Of a DNA stretch of 64,000 nucleotides, positions 47,088 to 56,565 are shown in pieces. The notes under the pieces were generated by a model. It was not told where the DNA came from. It searched no databases and saw only the letters and a list, made by a program, of their open reading frames with translations. A program made the position numbers and the translations under genes. Origin of the DNA: Aquilaria yunnanensis (lineage: Eukaryota; Streptophyta; Magnoliopsida; Malvales; Thymelaeaceae); NCBI GenBank assembly GCA_039654915.1, contig CM077600.1, forward strand, positions 71,061,992-71,125,991, given 5' to 3'. Numbering within the stretch: position 1 is the stretch's first letter; each line of letters opens with the position of its first letter.

Positions 47088-47355
47088 ACGGAAGATGGAA
47101 AACCACGAAGGTTTTCCCAAAGATCCCTTGATCGAATATGGTTGGGAAAAGATGGAAAACCACTAAGGTTTTCCCAAGATCGCTTGACCGAATGTGGTCG
47201 GGAAAAGATGGAAAACCACTAAGGTTTTCCCAAGATCCCTTGACCGAATGTGGTCGGGAAAAGATGGAAAACCACTAAGGTTTTCCCAAGACCCCTTGAC
47301 CAAATGTGGTCGGGAAAAGATGGAAAACCACTAAAGGTTTTCCCAAAGACCCCTT
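47088..47355 (+). repeat. 57-bp tandem array, left segment (about 4-5 units)
   Basis: Units of 56-58 bp with CGAATGTGGTCGGGAAAAG and AAAACCACTAAGGTTTTCCC. The array is interrupted at 47356 by the gag-only element and continues at 53151. Confidence 0.95.
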
Positions 47356-48247
47356 GATGCGAACCCCGATGGTATAAAGACCATGAAACTCGCCCAAGAT
47401 GTTTTTCAAGCTCCACAAGACATCAAAGAGACTGGGTTTGAAGACCCCCACCCCTAATCAACCTGTGACTAGAAACGAGAAGTATAGAACTCCAAGAACA
47501 CAAGCACACTTGTGCACCAAGGCAGTCCGCCAAGAACCAAAGAGAAAACCTCTCCAAAGAGCAATATTATTTCGGCAATAATCTGTATATTTACATCCAG
47601 AATATGTGCCTTTATATAGGCCTAAACTAGGGTTAAAAGCTGGGCAAAATTCGCAGCCTAAATCCCTTAGGAATCCTAGATACAAAGACATAGGAAATCC
47701 TAGTCAAATTAGGACTCTAATTCCTAGTTTGAACAAGTTTAATAAATGCAGCGTATTCCACTTGCCCAAAATGATTTAAAACTATTCCATAGCCTAAATA
47801 ACTTCCTAAATAATGTATTTAAATAGGATTTGAACGAAAATAAAATATAAATACAAGATTGGCCATGAAAACCCCAAAATAGTCTTCTCGGGTGGTTCCT
47901 GCTTGTGTCTTCAACTTCAAGCTGAAATTCGAACTTGATGCAGCCATGATTTCTCAAAATTCAAAGCATGAAAGTTGTAGATCTCTTTCTTAGCTTCGAA
48001 ACCACACTTGAATCACACAAAATGGACTTCTAAATCGAGAGATATTCCCAAAATACTGCAACTACTTCTGAACCAGCGATAACTCGTAAATCGCGACTTT
48101 GAAGCTAAATTGGACCTCCTTATCGTGCAAACTGGGTTTGATGGTCTTCATATGAATTGTAGCTTCAGATGTTATCTTTCCAATGAATCAAGAATTACTC
48201 AATTCCGATATGTTTAGCTCAACATATGATTTTTCTACCAGAACATC

Positions 48248-48422
48248 ACCAATCTGTCAACATCCGAGCTTGAAGTGCACTAGTGAGCTCCTTAGCCTTC
48301 TTCCTTGTCAATGGTCCACTAGTTATCTTTAATGGATCCTTGCCATTCTTGGTTGTGCCTTCTTTGATCATATCAGCTCCCCCCTCCTTAGAAGGATTCG
48401 TCCTCGAATCAAAACCTGCGTT
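48248..48422 (-). pseudogene. Residual pol C-terminal tail overlapping the 3' LTR
   Basis: The minus strand reads FDSRTNPSKEGGADMIKEGT and GPLTRKKAKELTSALQARML up to a stop at 48248, the kind of tail that ends many plant Ty3/gypsy pol proteins (G-P-[IL]-T-R motif). A CTAACGCAG just upstream looks like a splice acceptor. It shows that the element derives from one with pol. The right LTR carries the same tail at 52131-52260, now facing outward. Confidence 0.7.
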
Positions 48423-48452
48423 AGAAAAGGGAATTGAATCAATAACAATGAA

Positions 48453-51143
48453 CTAATCAACACATAAGCACTTACCTTTCACATAAGCACCAATAACATG
48501 GAATGCTTGTGTATGGAGCTTTAATCTTGAGCAAAACCTGAACCAATATCCAAATGCAATGATACCTCCTGGATCAAAGACAAAGCTTGAAACAATTAGC
48601 ACAAAAAATCTGAATGTTTGCACAACTTTCATCTTAACTCTAGGCATCACTTTCATTGCCTTTACCATCTCGAAAATATTATTCTCACAACAAGTAAAAG
48701 TGTAGGAATAATTTACCTTAGGGATGCTGTATGCACTCAAAACAAATGGACCTAAACTCACACAAGTGTTATGGTTATGAAAAGCACAAGTTATGCATGT
48801 CAAGACAATACTTTGCATAGGCCATTCAAGCAAACAAGAATTGAACACAATATCGCCTAAACTAATAACCAAACTAGGATGCATGAATTTCACAAAAATC
48901 TTAAACATTTTAAATGAAAAAAGATTGGAGTAGATAGGATTTAGTGAAACCAATTCAGTAGCAAACTTATTTTTGCATGTATATGAACAACAATGCATGA
49001 AATTTGTGAATGGGATGTGACACAAAACAAATGACTCAACATACCTCCTTAAAAGGCTGAATTTAAAACCAGAATTTTTACTCAAAATAAAAACTTTCAA
49101 GTTCGGACATAAAGCAAAAAGATCAAGACTCAAAAGTTTGTGTAATGCATGTGTCATGACAAAAAAATGCTTGCTGGAAATTAATGATTGACACACAAAG
49201 ATGGGCTGAACATGAATGTGAATCAAAGAAGTATGTAATGCATGTGTAACAACCAATTTATGCATGAAAAATTCCAAAGAAGTAGATTTAACTTGAGACA
49301 AAATAAAATAATGTGACATGGATGCAAAACTAACAAGTTCAGAAACAAAAGACAACAAAACAGATTTTCCTCTAGAGAAACTCAAGCAATTCCAAAGAGG
49401 ATTAGACAAAACCAAAGAATTAGAAGCTTTAAAACCATATTTTGTCAAATTTCCATGTTTACTTCCTTCTCTTAATCTAGTTTCGTGAAAACCATTTGTC
49501 AAAATAACATTGCAAGCAAACACACATTGTTTGAGATTTTCATGCAAAACTACATCAAATCTAGGTGTTAGGAAGAAATACATTACAGTGGTTGGACTTA
49601 GTCTCCAAGTATCTTCCTTTGGTGTAGGGACCACAAAATTTTCACCTTTGCCCTCAATGACTTTGGTTGGAGTTGCATTAATTTCATCCCCTTGAAACAT
49701 AGGAAAAGAAACAACGTTAGGCAAACTTTTGCATATGAAATCACTTGGGCTTACCTTAAATTGTTCCTTCTCAACCTCCTTTGTTGTTTTAATGCATGGG
49801 ACATGGCTTAGAATATTAGGAACACCAACTTCTTGGATGGGCAGCAACTCACTTGATTCTTGAAGTTCATATCCACTTAAGTCCTGCAAAAAAGACAACA
49901 CAACACTACAAGAAGACTCCATTACGTTAGATGAAAGTATGGCTTCTCTGTTGGTCTTTCTCTCTTCACTCGGCTTGGGTTCATTACACTCTTGTCTTCT
50001 CTCAACTTCGCACTCAATTTCTTCTCTCGGGAACTCTCCACTCTTCTTCCCCTCATGTTCACTCTTCTCACTTAATCTCTCGGTTGTTCTCTCAACTTTC
50101 CCCTCATCACTCTTGCCCTCAACTTTCCCCTCTTTTACTTTTCTCTCAACCTCACTTTGAAGTTTTCTTTGATCCTCCAAAAGTTGTTGTGGTGAAAGTG
50201 GAACAAGCATGATTGACTTTTCTTGTTGCAGCCGAGACAAGTCTCCTTTTGTGGCCTCCATGTTTGGCTTGGGCACTTCTCTCACATCTTTACTCCATGC
50301 TCCTCTCCATGTGGAAATTCCTCCTTGACACATCTTGGATGCCTTTGCTCTCTTGATGCTCCTCTTGGCCTTAATGGCATGATGAAGCAAATCCTCCATG
50401 TTGACATATGGCACCATCTCCACTTCGTTGGCAATCTCAAGATTGAGACCATTAATGAATCTAGCAATGGTGGTCTCCTCATCCTCCATGATGTTGGCTC
50501 GTGTCAAGGTCCTCTCCAAGTCTTTATGGTAGTCCTCCACACTTCTTTGGCCTTGCACTAGCTTTTGAAGCTTTAAGCGTTGATCTCTATAGTAGGAGCT
50601 AGGCACAAATCTCCTCCTCATTAAGGCTTTAAGGGCTCTCCATGTATGTATGGGCTCCTCCTCATTCCTTCTCCTAGAAGTAACATCCTGATTCCACCAT
50701 ACAAGAGCATAATTAGTGAACTTTATGGTAGCCAATTTAACCTTCTCTTTCTCGGAGTAATGATGGCAATCAAACACCATCTCAATCTTTTGTTCCCACT
50801 CCCAATATGCATCGGGATCACTCCTCCCTTGGAAGGATGGAATGGTAAAGTTGATGGAGTTAAGGTTATGATCTTCTCTTGGCTCCCCCTTCCTTGGAAG
50901 CCCATGGTCATGCCAATGCCCTTCTTCCTTCTCGGGTTCTTCTCTCCTTAGGCCTCTCCTTGGTTGCAAGATGGGATTTGGTCTCCTTGGCAACCTCAAA
51001 TCAATGTCCTCAATCCTCCCCACAAGTCTATTGAGAGTTTCTTGAAATTCTCCCATGGTAGGCTCCTCATTGTGTCTCACTTTCATCCTCCTATCCTCCT
51101 GGCCCTCCATACTCCTGAAAATAACAAAGATCCTCACAAACAC
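48453..51143 (-). CDS. Long intact gag-containing ORF of the gag-only element
   Basis: 896 codons if started at 51143; the second Met (51110, MEGQEDRRM) is the more likely start because the first 11 residues are hydrophobic and unlike gag. Residues about 100-240 are a Retrotrans_gag domain: SFQGRSDPDAYWEWEQKIE, LVWWNQ, WRALKALMRRRFVPSSYY, SVEDYHKDLERTLTRANIM, RFINGLN. Residues 325-410 are Lys/Glu-rich. From about 420 to the end is a cysteine- and aromatic-rich half with no zinc knuckle, no D-[ST]-G protease motif and no reverse transcriptase. Elements with only a gag gene are known as TR-GAGs and depend on partners. The uninterrupted frame suggests recent activity, but the LTR that should drive it faces away. 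Confidence 0.8.
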   Translation of the reverse strand: MFVRIFVIFRSMEGQEDRRMKVRHNEEPTMGEFQETLNRLVGRIEDIDLRLPRRPNPILQPRRGLRREEPEKEEGHWHDHGLPRKGEPREDHNLNSINFTIPSFQGRSDPDAYWEWEQKIEMVFDCHHYSEKEKVKLATIKFTNYALVWWNQDVTSRRRNEEEPIHTWRALKALMRRRFVPSSYYRDQRLKLQKLVQGQRSVEDYHKDLERTLTRANIMEDEETTIARFINGLNLEIANEVEMVPYVNMEDLLHHAIKAKRSIKRAKASKMCQGGISTWRGAWSKDVREVPKPNMEATKGDLSRLQQEKSIMLVPLSPQQLLEDQRKLQSEVERKVKEGKVEGKSDEGKVERTTERLSEKSEHEGKKSGEFPREEIECEVERRQECNEPKPSEERKTNREAILSSNVMESSCSVVLSFLQDLSGYELQESSELLPIQEVGVPNILSHVPCIKTTKEVEKEQFKVSPSDFICKSLPNVVSFPMFQGDEINATPTKVIEGKGENFVVPTPKEDTWRLSPTTVMYFFLTPRFDVVLHENLKQCVFACNVILTNGFHETRLREGSKHGNLTKYGFKASNSLVLSNPLWNCLSFSRGKSVLLSFVSELVSFASMSHYFILSQVKSTSLEFFMHKLVVTHALHTSLIHIHVQPIFVCQSLISSKHFFVMTHALHKLLSLDLFALCPNLKVFILSKNSGFKFSLLRRYVESFVLCHIPFTNFMHCCSYTCKNKFATELVSLNPIYSNLFSFKMFKIFVKFMHPSLVISLGDIVFNSCLLEWPMQSIVLTCITCAFHNHNTCVSLGPFVLSAYSIPKVNYSYTFTCCENNIFEMVKAMKVMPRVKMKVVQTFRFFVLIVSSFVFDPGGIIAFGYWFRFCSRLKLHTQAFHVIGAYVKGKCLCVD

Positions 51144-52130
51144 TCACCTCACGTGTTTCACTCAAAATATGAACACTCAAAACACTCAATTTGTTAGTGA
51201 GATATTGCTTATTCAAAGAGTTCTCCAAAGTTCTAAGAAAACTATCCTCAAAGCACACAAGACAACTTGAATTTTTGAAGAACTATTTTGACTCCAAAAG
51301 AGGTGGGCTAAACAAGCTTTAAAAGACTCTAGGAAGCTCTTGCAATTGATGATCACAAGAACCACAAAAAAAAAGCTTTTTGGCTGGAAAACAATGGGAT
51401 AGGTTTTTGGGCACGAAAACTTTCAACACTTTGTAAAAAAAAAAACCTTCTTTTCAGCAAGCTCTTTCCTTTGTACTTTTCTTTTTCTGTCTTTGTTCTT
51501 TTCTTTCCTTTGCTTTGTTCTTTTTCTCTTTTCTTTCTCTTTTTTTTTTTTCCTCCTTTTTTTTTTCCTCTTTTTGCTTGCTGTTTTTTATGCTAACCAA
51601 ACGTTCTCTTTGAAATTCCTGACTGTCAAAGACAAAAAGTTAGAATTCTTTTCGGCCAAGACAAGAAACTATTGAAATTTGCACAACTAGAAATCAACGT
51701 TGGTTATACGAAACCAATTTAAAATCAACGTTGGTTGCGTAAAACCAATTTGAAATCAACGTTGGTTGTACCGTAACTTCCTCAATTTGGATCCTTGTCT
51801 TTTTTTTTTTTGGTGTTTTCTGGACTCTAAGATGCTGGAAACAATGAAAACAGAAGAGATTAATAGGGCTGGAAACAAAACAAAAAGACGAGAATTAAAC
51901 AAGAACAAACAAGTAGAAACCGAGAACACAAGGTGACATGGATTGACTTCTTTTTGTTGTTTTTGTGATTTTCAGACTTGAACAAGGATGGAATAAAAAG
52001 AACAGACCTGAAACAAGAAGAAAATAGATTAAAACAGAGAATTAAAACACGAAAATTACTGGACAGAATTGAAAGAAAAACGAAGGGAGACAAGAACACA
52101 AGATATGTCCTTCAATGGAACTTGTGGCTC
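51144..52130 (-). other. Leader of the gag-only element
   Basis: About 1 kb between the primer site and gag. It contains a purine-rich tract on the minus strand (51480-51590; pyrimidines on plus) and a 31-bp repeat. The truncated primer site GAGCC lies at 52126-52130. No other coding frame is convincing. Confidence 0.7.
51691..51775 (-). repeat. 31-bp direct repeat x 3 in the leader
   Basis: AAATCAACGTTGGTT starts at 51691, 51722 and 51753, each followed by a variant of ATACGAAACCAATTT. CAACGTTG is a palindrome, so the unit could fold. Confidence 0.9.
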
Positions 52131-52888
52131 TGATACGATCAAAGAAGGCACAACTAAGAATGGCAAGGATCCATTAAAGATAACTAGTGGACCATTGACA
52201 AGGAAGAAGGCTAAGGAGCTCACTAGTGCACTTCAAGCTCGGATGTTGACAGATTGGTGATGTTCTGGTAGAAAAATCATATGTTGAGCTAAACATATCG
52301 GAATTGAGTAATTCTTGATTCATTGGAAAGATAACATCTGAAGCTACAATTCATATGAAGACCATCAAACCCAGTTTGCACGATAAGGAGGTCCAATTTA
52401 GCTTCAAAGTCGCGATTTACGAGTTATCGCTGGTTCAGAAGTAGTTGCAGTATTTTGGGAATATCTTTCGATTTAGAAGTCCATTTTGTGTCATTCAAGT
52501 GTGGTTTCGAAGCTAAGAAAGAGATCTACAACTTTCATGCTTTGAATTTTGAGAAATCATGGCTGCATCAAGTTCGAATTTCAGCTTGAAGTTGAAGACA
52601 CAAGCAGGAACCACCCGAGAAGACTATTTTGGGGTTTTCATGGCCAATCTTGTATTTATATTTTATTTTCGTTCAAATCCTATTTAAATACATTATTTAG
52701 GAAGTTATTTAGGCTATGGAATAGTTTTAAATCGTTTTGGGCAAGTGGAATACGCTGCATTTATTAAACTTGTTCAAACTAGGAATTAGAGTCCTAATTT
52801 GACTAGGATTTCCTATGTCTTTGTATCTAGGATTCCTAAGGGATTTAGGCTGCGAATTTTGCCCAGCTTTTAACCCTAGTTTAGGCCT

Positions 52889-52897
52889 ATATAAAGG
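52889..52897 (+). promoter_or_regulatory. TATA box in the right LTR, pointing away from gag
   Basis: GGCCTATATAAAGGCAC is the likely LTR promoter; its mirror copy in the left LTR is at 47610-47618 on the minus strand. In the right LTR it directs transcription rightward into the tandem array, not toward gag. Confidence 0.7.
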
Positions 52898-53150
52898 CAC
52901 ATATTCTGGATGTAAATATACAGATTCTTGCCGAAATAATATTGTTCTTTGGAGAGGTTTTCTCTTTGGTTCTTGGCGGACTGCCTTGGTGCACAAGTGT
53001 GCTTGTGTTCTTGGAGTTCTATACTTCTCGTTTCTAGTCACAGGTTGATTAGGGGTGGGGGTCTTCAAACCCAGTCTCTTTGATGTCTTGTGGAGCTTGA
53101 AAAACATCTTGGGCGAGTTTCATGGTCTTTATACCATCGGGGTTCGCATC

Positions 53151-56100
53151 ACCCCTTCACCGAATGTGGTCGGGAAAAGATGGAAAACCACTAAGCTTTT
53201 CCCAAAGACCCCTTGACCGAATGTGGTCGGGAAAAGATGGAAAACCACTAAGGTTTTCCCAAAGACCCCTTGACCCAATGTGGTCGGGAAAAGATGGAAA
53301 ACCACTAAAGGTTTTCCCAAAGACCCCTTGACCGAATGTGGTCGGGAAAAAATGGAAAACCACTAAGGTTTTCCGAAAGATCCCTTGAACGAATGTGGTT
53401 GGGAAAAGATGGAAAACCACTAAGGTTTTTTGAAAGACCCCTTGACCGAATGTGGTCGGGAAAGGATGGAAAACCACGAAGGTTTTCACAAAGATCTTTG
53501 ACCGAATGTGGTCGGGAAAAGATGGAAAACCACTAAGGTTTTCCCAAAAACCCCTTGACCGAATATGGTCGGGAAAAGATGGAAAACCACTAAGGTTTTC
53601 CCAATGATCCCTTGACCGAATGTGGTCGGGAAAAGATGGAAAACCACGAAGGTTTTCCCAAAGATCCCTTGACCGAATGTGGTCGGGAAAAGATGGAAAA
53701 CTACTAAGGTTTTCCCAAGATCCCTTGACCGAATGTGGTTGGGAAAAGATGGAAAACCAGTAAGGTTTTCCCAAGATCCCTTGACCGAATGTGGTCGGGA
53801 AAAGATGGAAAACCACTAAGGTTTTCCCAAGATCCCTTGACCAAATGTGATCGGGAAAAGATGGAAATCGACTAAAGGTTTTCTCAAAGACCCCTTGACC
53901 GAATGTGGTCGGGAAAAGATCGAAAACCACTAAGGTTTTGCCAATGATGCCTTGACCGAATGTGGTCGGGAAAAGATGTAAAACCACTAAGGTTTTCCCA
54001 AAGACCCCTTGACCGAATGTGGTCGGGAAAGGATGGAAAACCACTAAGGTTTTCCCAAAGACCCCTAGACCGAATGTGGTCGGGAAAGGATGGAAAACCA
54101 CGAAGGTTTTCCCAAAGATCCCTTGGCTGAATGTGGTCGAGAAAAGATGGAAAACCACTAAGGTTTTCCCAAAGATCACTTGCTCGAATGTGGTCGGGAA
54201 AAGATGGAAAACCACGAAGGTTTTCCCAAAGATGCCTTGACTGAATGTGGTCGGGAAAAGATGGAAAACCACTAAGGTTTTCCCAAGATCCCTTGACCGA
54301 ATGTGGTCGGGAAAAGATGGAAAACCACTAAGGTTTTCCCAAGATCACTTGACCGAATGTGGTCGGGAAAAGATGGAAAACCACTAAGGTTTTCCCTAGA
54401 TCCCTTGACCAAATGTGGTCGGGAAAGATGGAAAACCACTAAAGCTTTTCCTAAAGACCGCTTAACCCAATGTTGTCGGGAAAAGATAGAAAACCACTAA
54501 GGTTTTCCCAAAGACCCCTTGACCCAATGTGGTCGGGAAAAGATGGAAAACCACTAAAGGTTTTCCCAAAGACCCCTTGACCGAATGTGGTCGGGAAAAG
54601 ATGGAAAACCACTAAGGTTTTCCCAAAGACCCCTTGACCCAATGTGGTAGGGAAAAGATGGAAAACCACTAAAGGTTTTCCCAAAGACCACTTGACCGAA
54701 TGTGGTCGGGAAAAGATGGAAGACCACTAAGGTTTTCCCAAAGACCCCTTGACCGAATGTGGTCGGGAAAAGATGGAAAACCACTAAAGGTTTTCCCAAA
54801 GATGCCTTGACCGAATGTGGTCGGGAAAAGATGGAAAACCACTAAGGTTTTCCCAAAGACCCCTTGACCAAATGTGGTCGGGAAAAGATGGAAAACGACT
54901 AAAGGTTTTCCCAAAGACCCCTTGACCGAATGTGGTCGGGAAAAGATGGAAAACCACTAAGGTTTTCCCAAAGATCCCTTGACCGAATGTGGTTGAGAAA
55001 AGATGGAAAACCACTAAGGTTTTCCCAAAGACCCCTTCACCGAATATGGTTGGGAAAGGAGGGAAAACCACGTAGGTTTTCCCAAAGATCCCTTGACCGA
55101 ATGTGGTCGGGAAAAGATGGAAAACCACTAAGGTTTTCCCAAAGACCCCTTGACCGAATATGTTCGGGAAAAGATGGAAAACCACTAAGGTTTTCCGAAA
55201 GGTGCCTTGATCGAATGTGGTCGGGAAAAGATGGAAAACCACGAAGGTTTTCCCAAAGATCCCTTGACTGAATGTGGTCAGGAAAAGATGGAAAACCACT
55301 AAGGTTTTCCCAAGATCCCTTGACCGAATGTGGTCGGGAAAAGATGGAAAACCACTAAGGTTTTCCCAAGATCCCTTGACCGAATGTGGTCGGGAAAAGA
55401 CGGAAAACCACTAAGGCTTTCCCTAGATCCCTTGACCAAATGTGGTCGGGAAAGATGGAAAACCACTAAAGCTTTTCCTAAAGACCGCTTAACCCAATGT
55501 GGTCTGGAAAAGATAGAAAACCACTAAGGTTTTCCCAAATACCCCTTGACCCAATGTGGTCGGGAAAAGAAGGAAAACCACTAAAGGTTTTCCCAAAGAC
55601 CCCTTGACCGAATGTGGTCGGGAAAAGATGGAAAACTACTAAGGTTTTCCCAAAGACCCCTTGACCCAATGTGGTAGGGAAAAGATGGAAAACCACTAAA
55701 GGTTTTCCCAAAGACCCCTTGACCGAATGTGGTCGGGAAAAGATGGAAAACCGCTAAGGTTTTCCCAAAGACCCCGTGACCGAATGTGGTCAGGAAAAGA
55801 TGGAAAACCACTAAAGGTTTTCCCAAAGATCCCTTGACCGAATGTGGTCGGCAAAAGATGGAAAACCACTAAGGTTTTCCCAAAGACCCCCTGACCAAAT
55901 GTGGTCGGGAAAAGATGGAAAACCACTAAAGGTTTTCCCAAAGACCCCTTGACCGAATGTGGTCAGGAAAAGATGGAAAACCACTAAGGTTTTCCCAAAG
56001 ATCCCTTGACCGAATGTGGTTGAGAAAAGATGGAAAACCACTAAGGTTTTCCCAAAGACCCCTTGACCGAATATGGTCGGGAAAGGAGGGAAAACCACGA

Positions 56101-56427
56101 AGGTTTTCCCAAAGATCCTTTGACCGAATGTGGTCGGGAAAAGATGGAAAACCACTAAGGTTTTCCCAAAGACCCCTTGACCGAATATGTTCGGGAAAAG
56201 ATGGAAAACCACTAAGGTTTTCCCAAAGGTGCCTTGACCGAATGTGGTCGGGAAAAGATGGAAAACCACGAAGGTTTTCCCAAAGATCCCTTGACTGAAT
56301 GTGGTCGGGAAAAGATGGAAAACCACTATGGTTTTCCCAAGATCCCTTGACCGAATGTGGTCGGGAAAAGATGGAAAACCACTAAGGTTTTCCCAAGATC
56401 CCTTGACCGAATGTGGTTGGGAAAAGA
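53151..56427 (+). repeat. 57-bp tandem array, right segment (about 57 units) with 1027-bp higher-order period
   Basis: Units of 56-58 bp: GACCGAATGTGGTCGGGAAA, AGATGGAAAACCACTAAGGT, TTTCCCAAAGACCCCTT. Variants include AAAGGTTTT (58 bp) and CCCAAGATCCC (56 bp). Rare variants recur 1027 bp apart, which is 18 units: CTGAATGTGGTC at 54241, 55268 and 56295, and the stretch with ACTAAAGCTTTTCCTAAAGA at about 54437 and 55464. It ends about 140 bp before the antisense gene's stop codon. Confidence 0.95.
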
Positions 56428-56565
56428 TCACCTGAAATATTGAAAAAGATTACTCAAAACACTTAGCCAAAATTATGAGAAATCATTAATCAAAATTTTG
56501 ATACAGGAAGAAGGTTACAAAGAAAAACACGAAGAAAAAGAAGAAGGAGAAAAGCCCTAGGATAT

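Larger units (their letters stand above)
47358..53148 (-). mobile_element. Gag-only LTR retrotransposon with inverted LTRs (TR-GAG-like)
   Basis: The left LTR, 47358-48375 (minus orientation), and right LTR, 52131-53148 (plus orientation), are both 1018 bp and about 99% alike by eye. Read in its own sense each starts TGATAYGATCAAAGAAGG and ends GGGGTTCGCA. The left LTR is preceded by a purine tract on the minus strand (AAGGAGGGGGGAGC), as a 3' LTR should be. At the right, the internal sequence meets the LTR at GAGCC, the remaining half of the initiator-Met primer site TGGTATCAGAGCC, but the LTR attached there is reversed. The flanks are array sequence: ACCCCTTGA on the left, TC then ACCCCTTCA on the right. 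Interior: leader, one long gag ORF and a short pol tail. Confidence 0.85.

Noticed and set aside
51493..51675. Strongly hydrophobic 60-residue ORF
   Set aside because: Produced by a pyrimidine run (CTTTTT, TTCTTTT) in the leader; no other support.
47399..53107. Matching small ORFs near both ends of the nested element (47399-47581 and 52727-53107) as a duplicated gene
   Set aside because: They are mirror images within the two LTR copies and contain no known domain.
47356..53150. Mutator-like DNA transposon with 1-kb terminal inverted repeats
   Set aside because: Considered because of the inverted ends and the near 9-bp duplication. The gag ORF, purine tract, half primer site, LTR-type TATA box and pol tail all point to an LTR retrotransposon instead. 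Not fully excluded.
53157..54272. A 371-codon open frame on the minus strand with a 19-residue repeat (FHLFPTTFGQGVFGKTLVV-like), plus shorter copies on both strands across the array
   Set aside because: The 57-bp unit is a multiple of three, so any frame free of stops in one unit stays open through the array. The frame breaks wherever a 56- or 58-bp variant occurs, and both strands behave alike. No gene features are present.
53151..56427. CRISPR-like array
   Set aside because: Repeat units are contiguous with no unique spacers, and the sequence is plant nuclear DNA.
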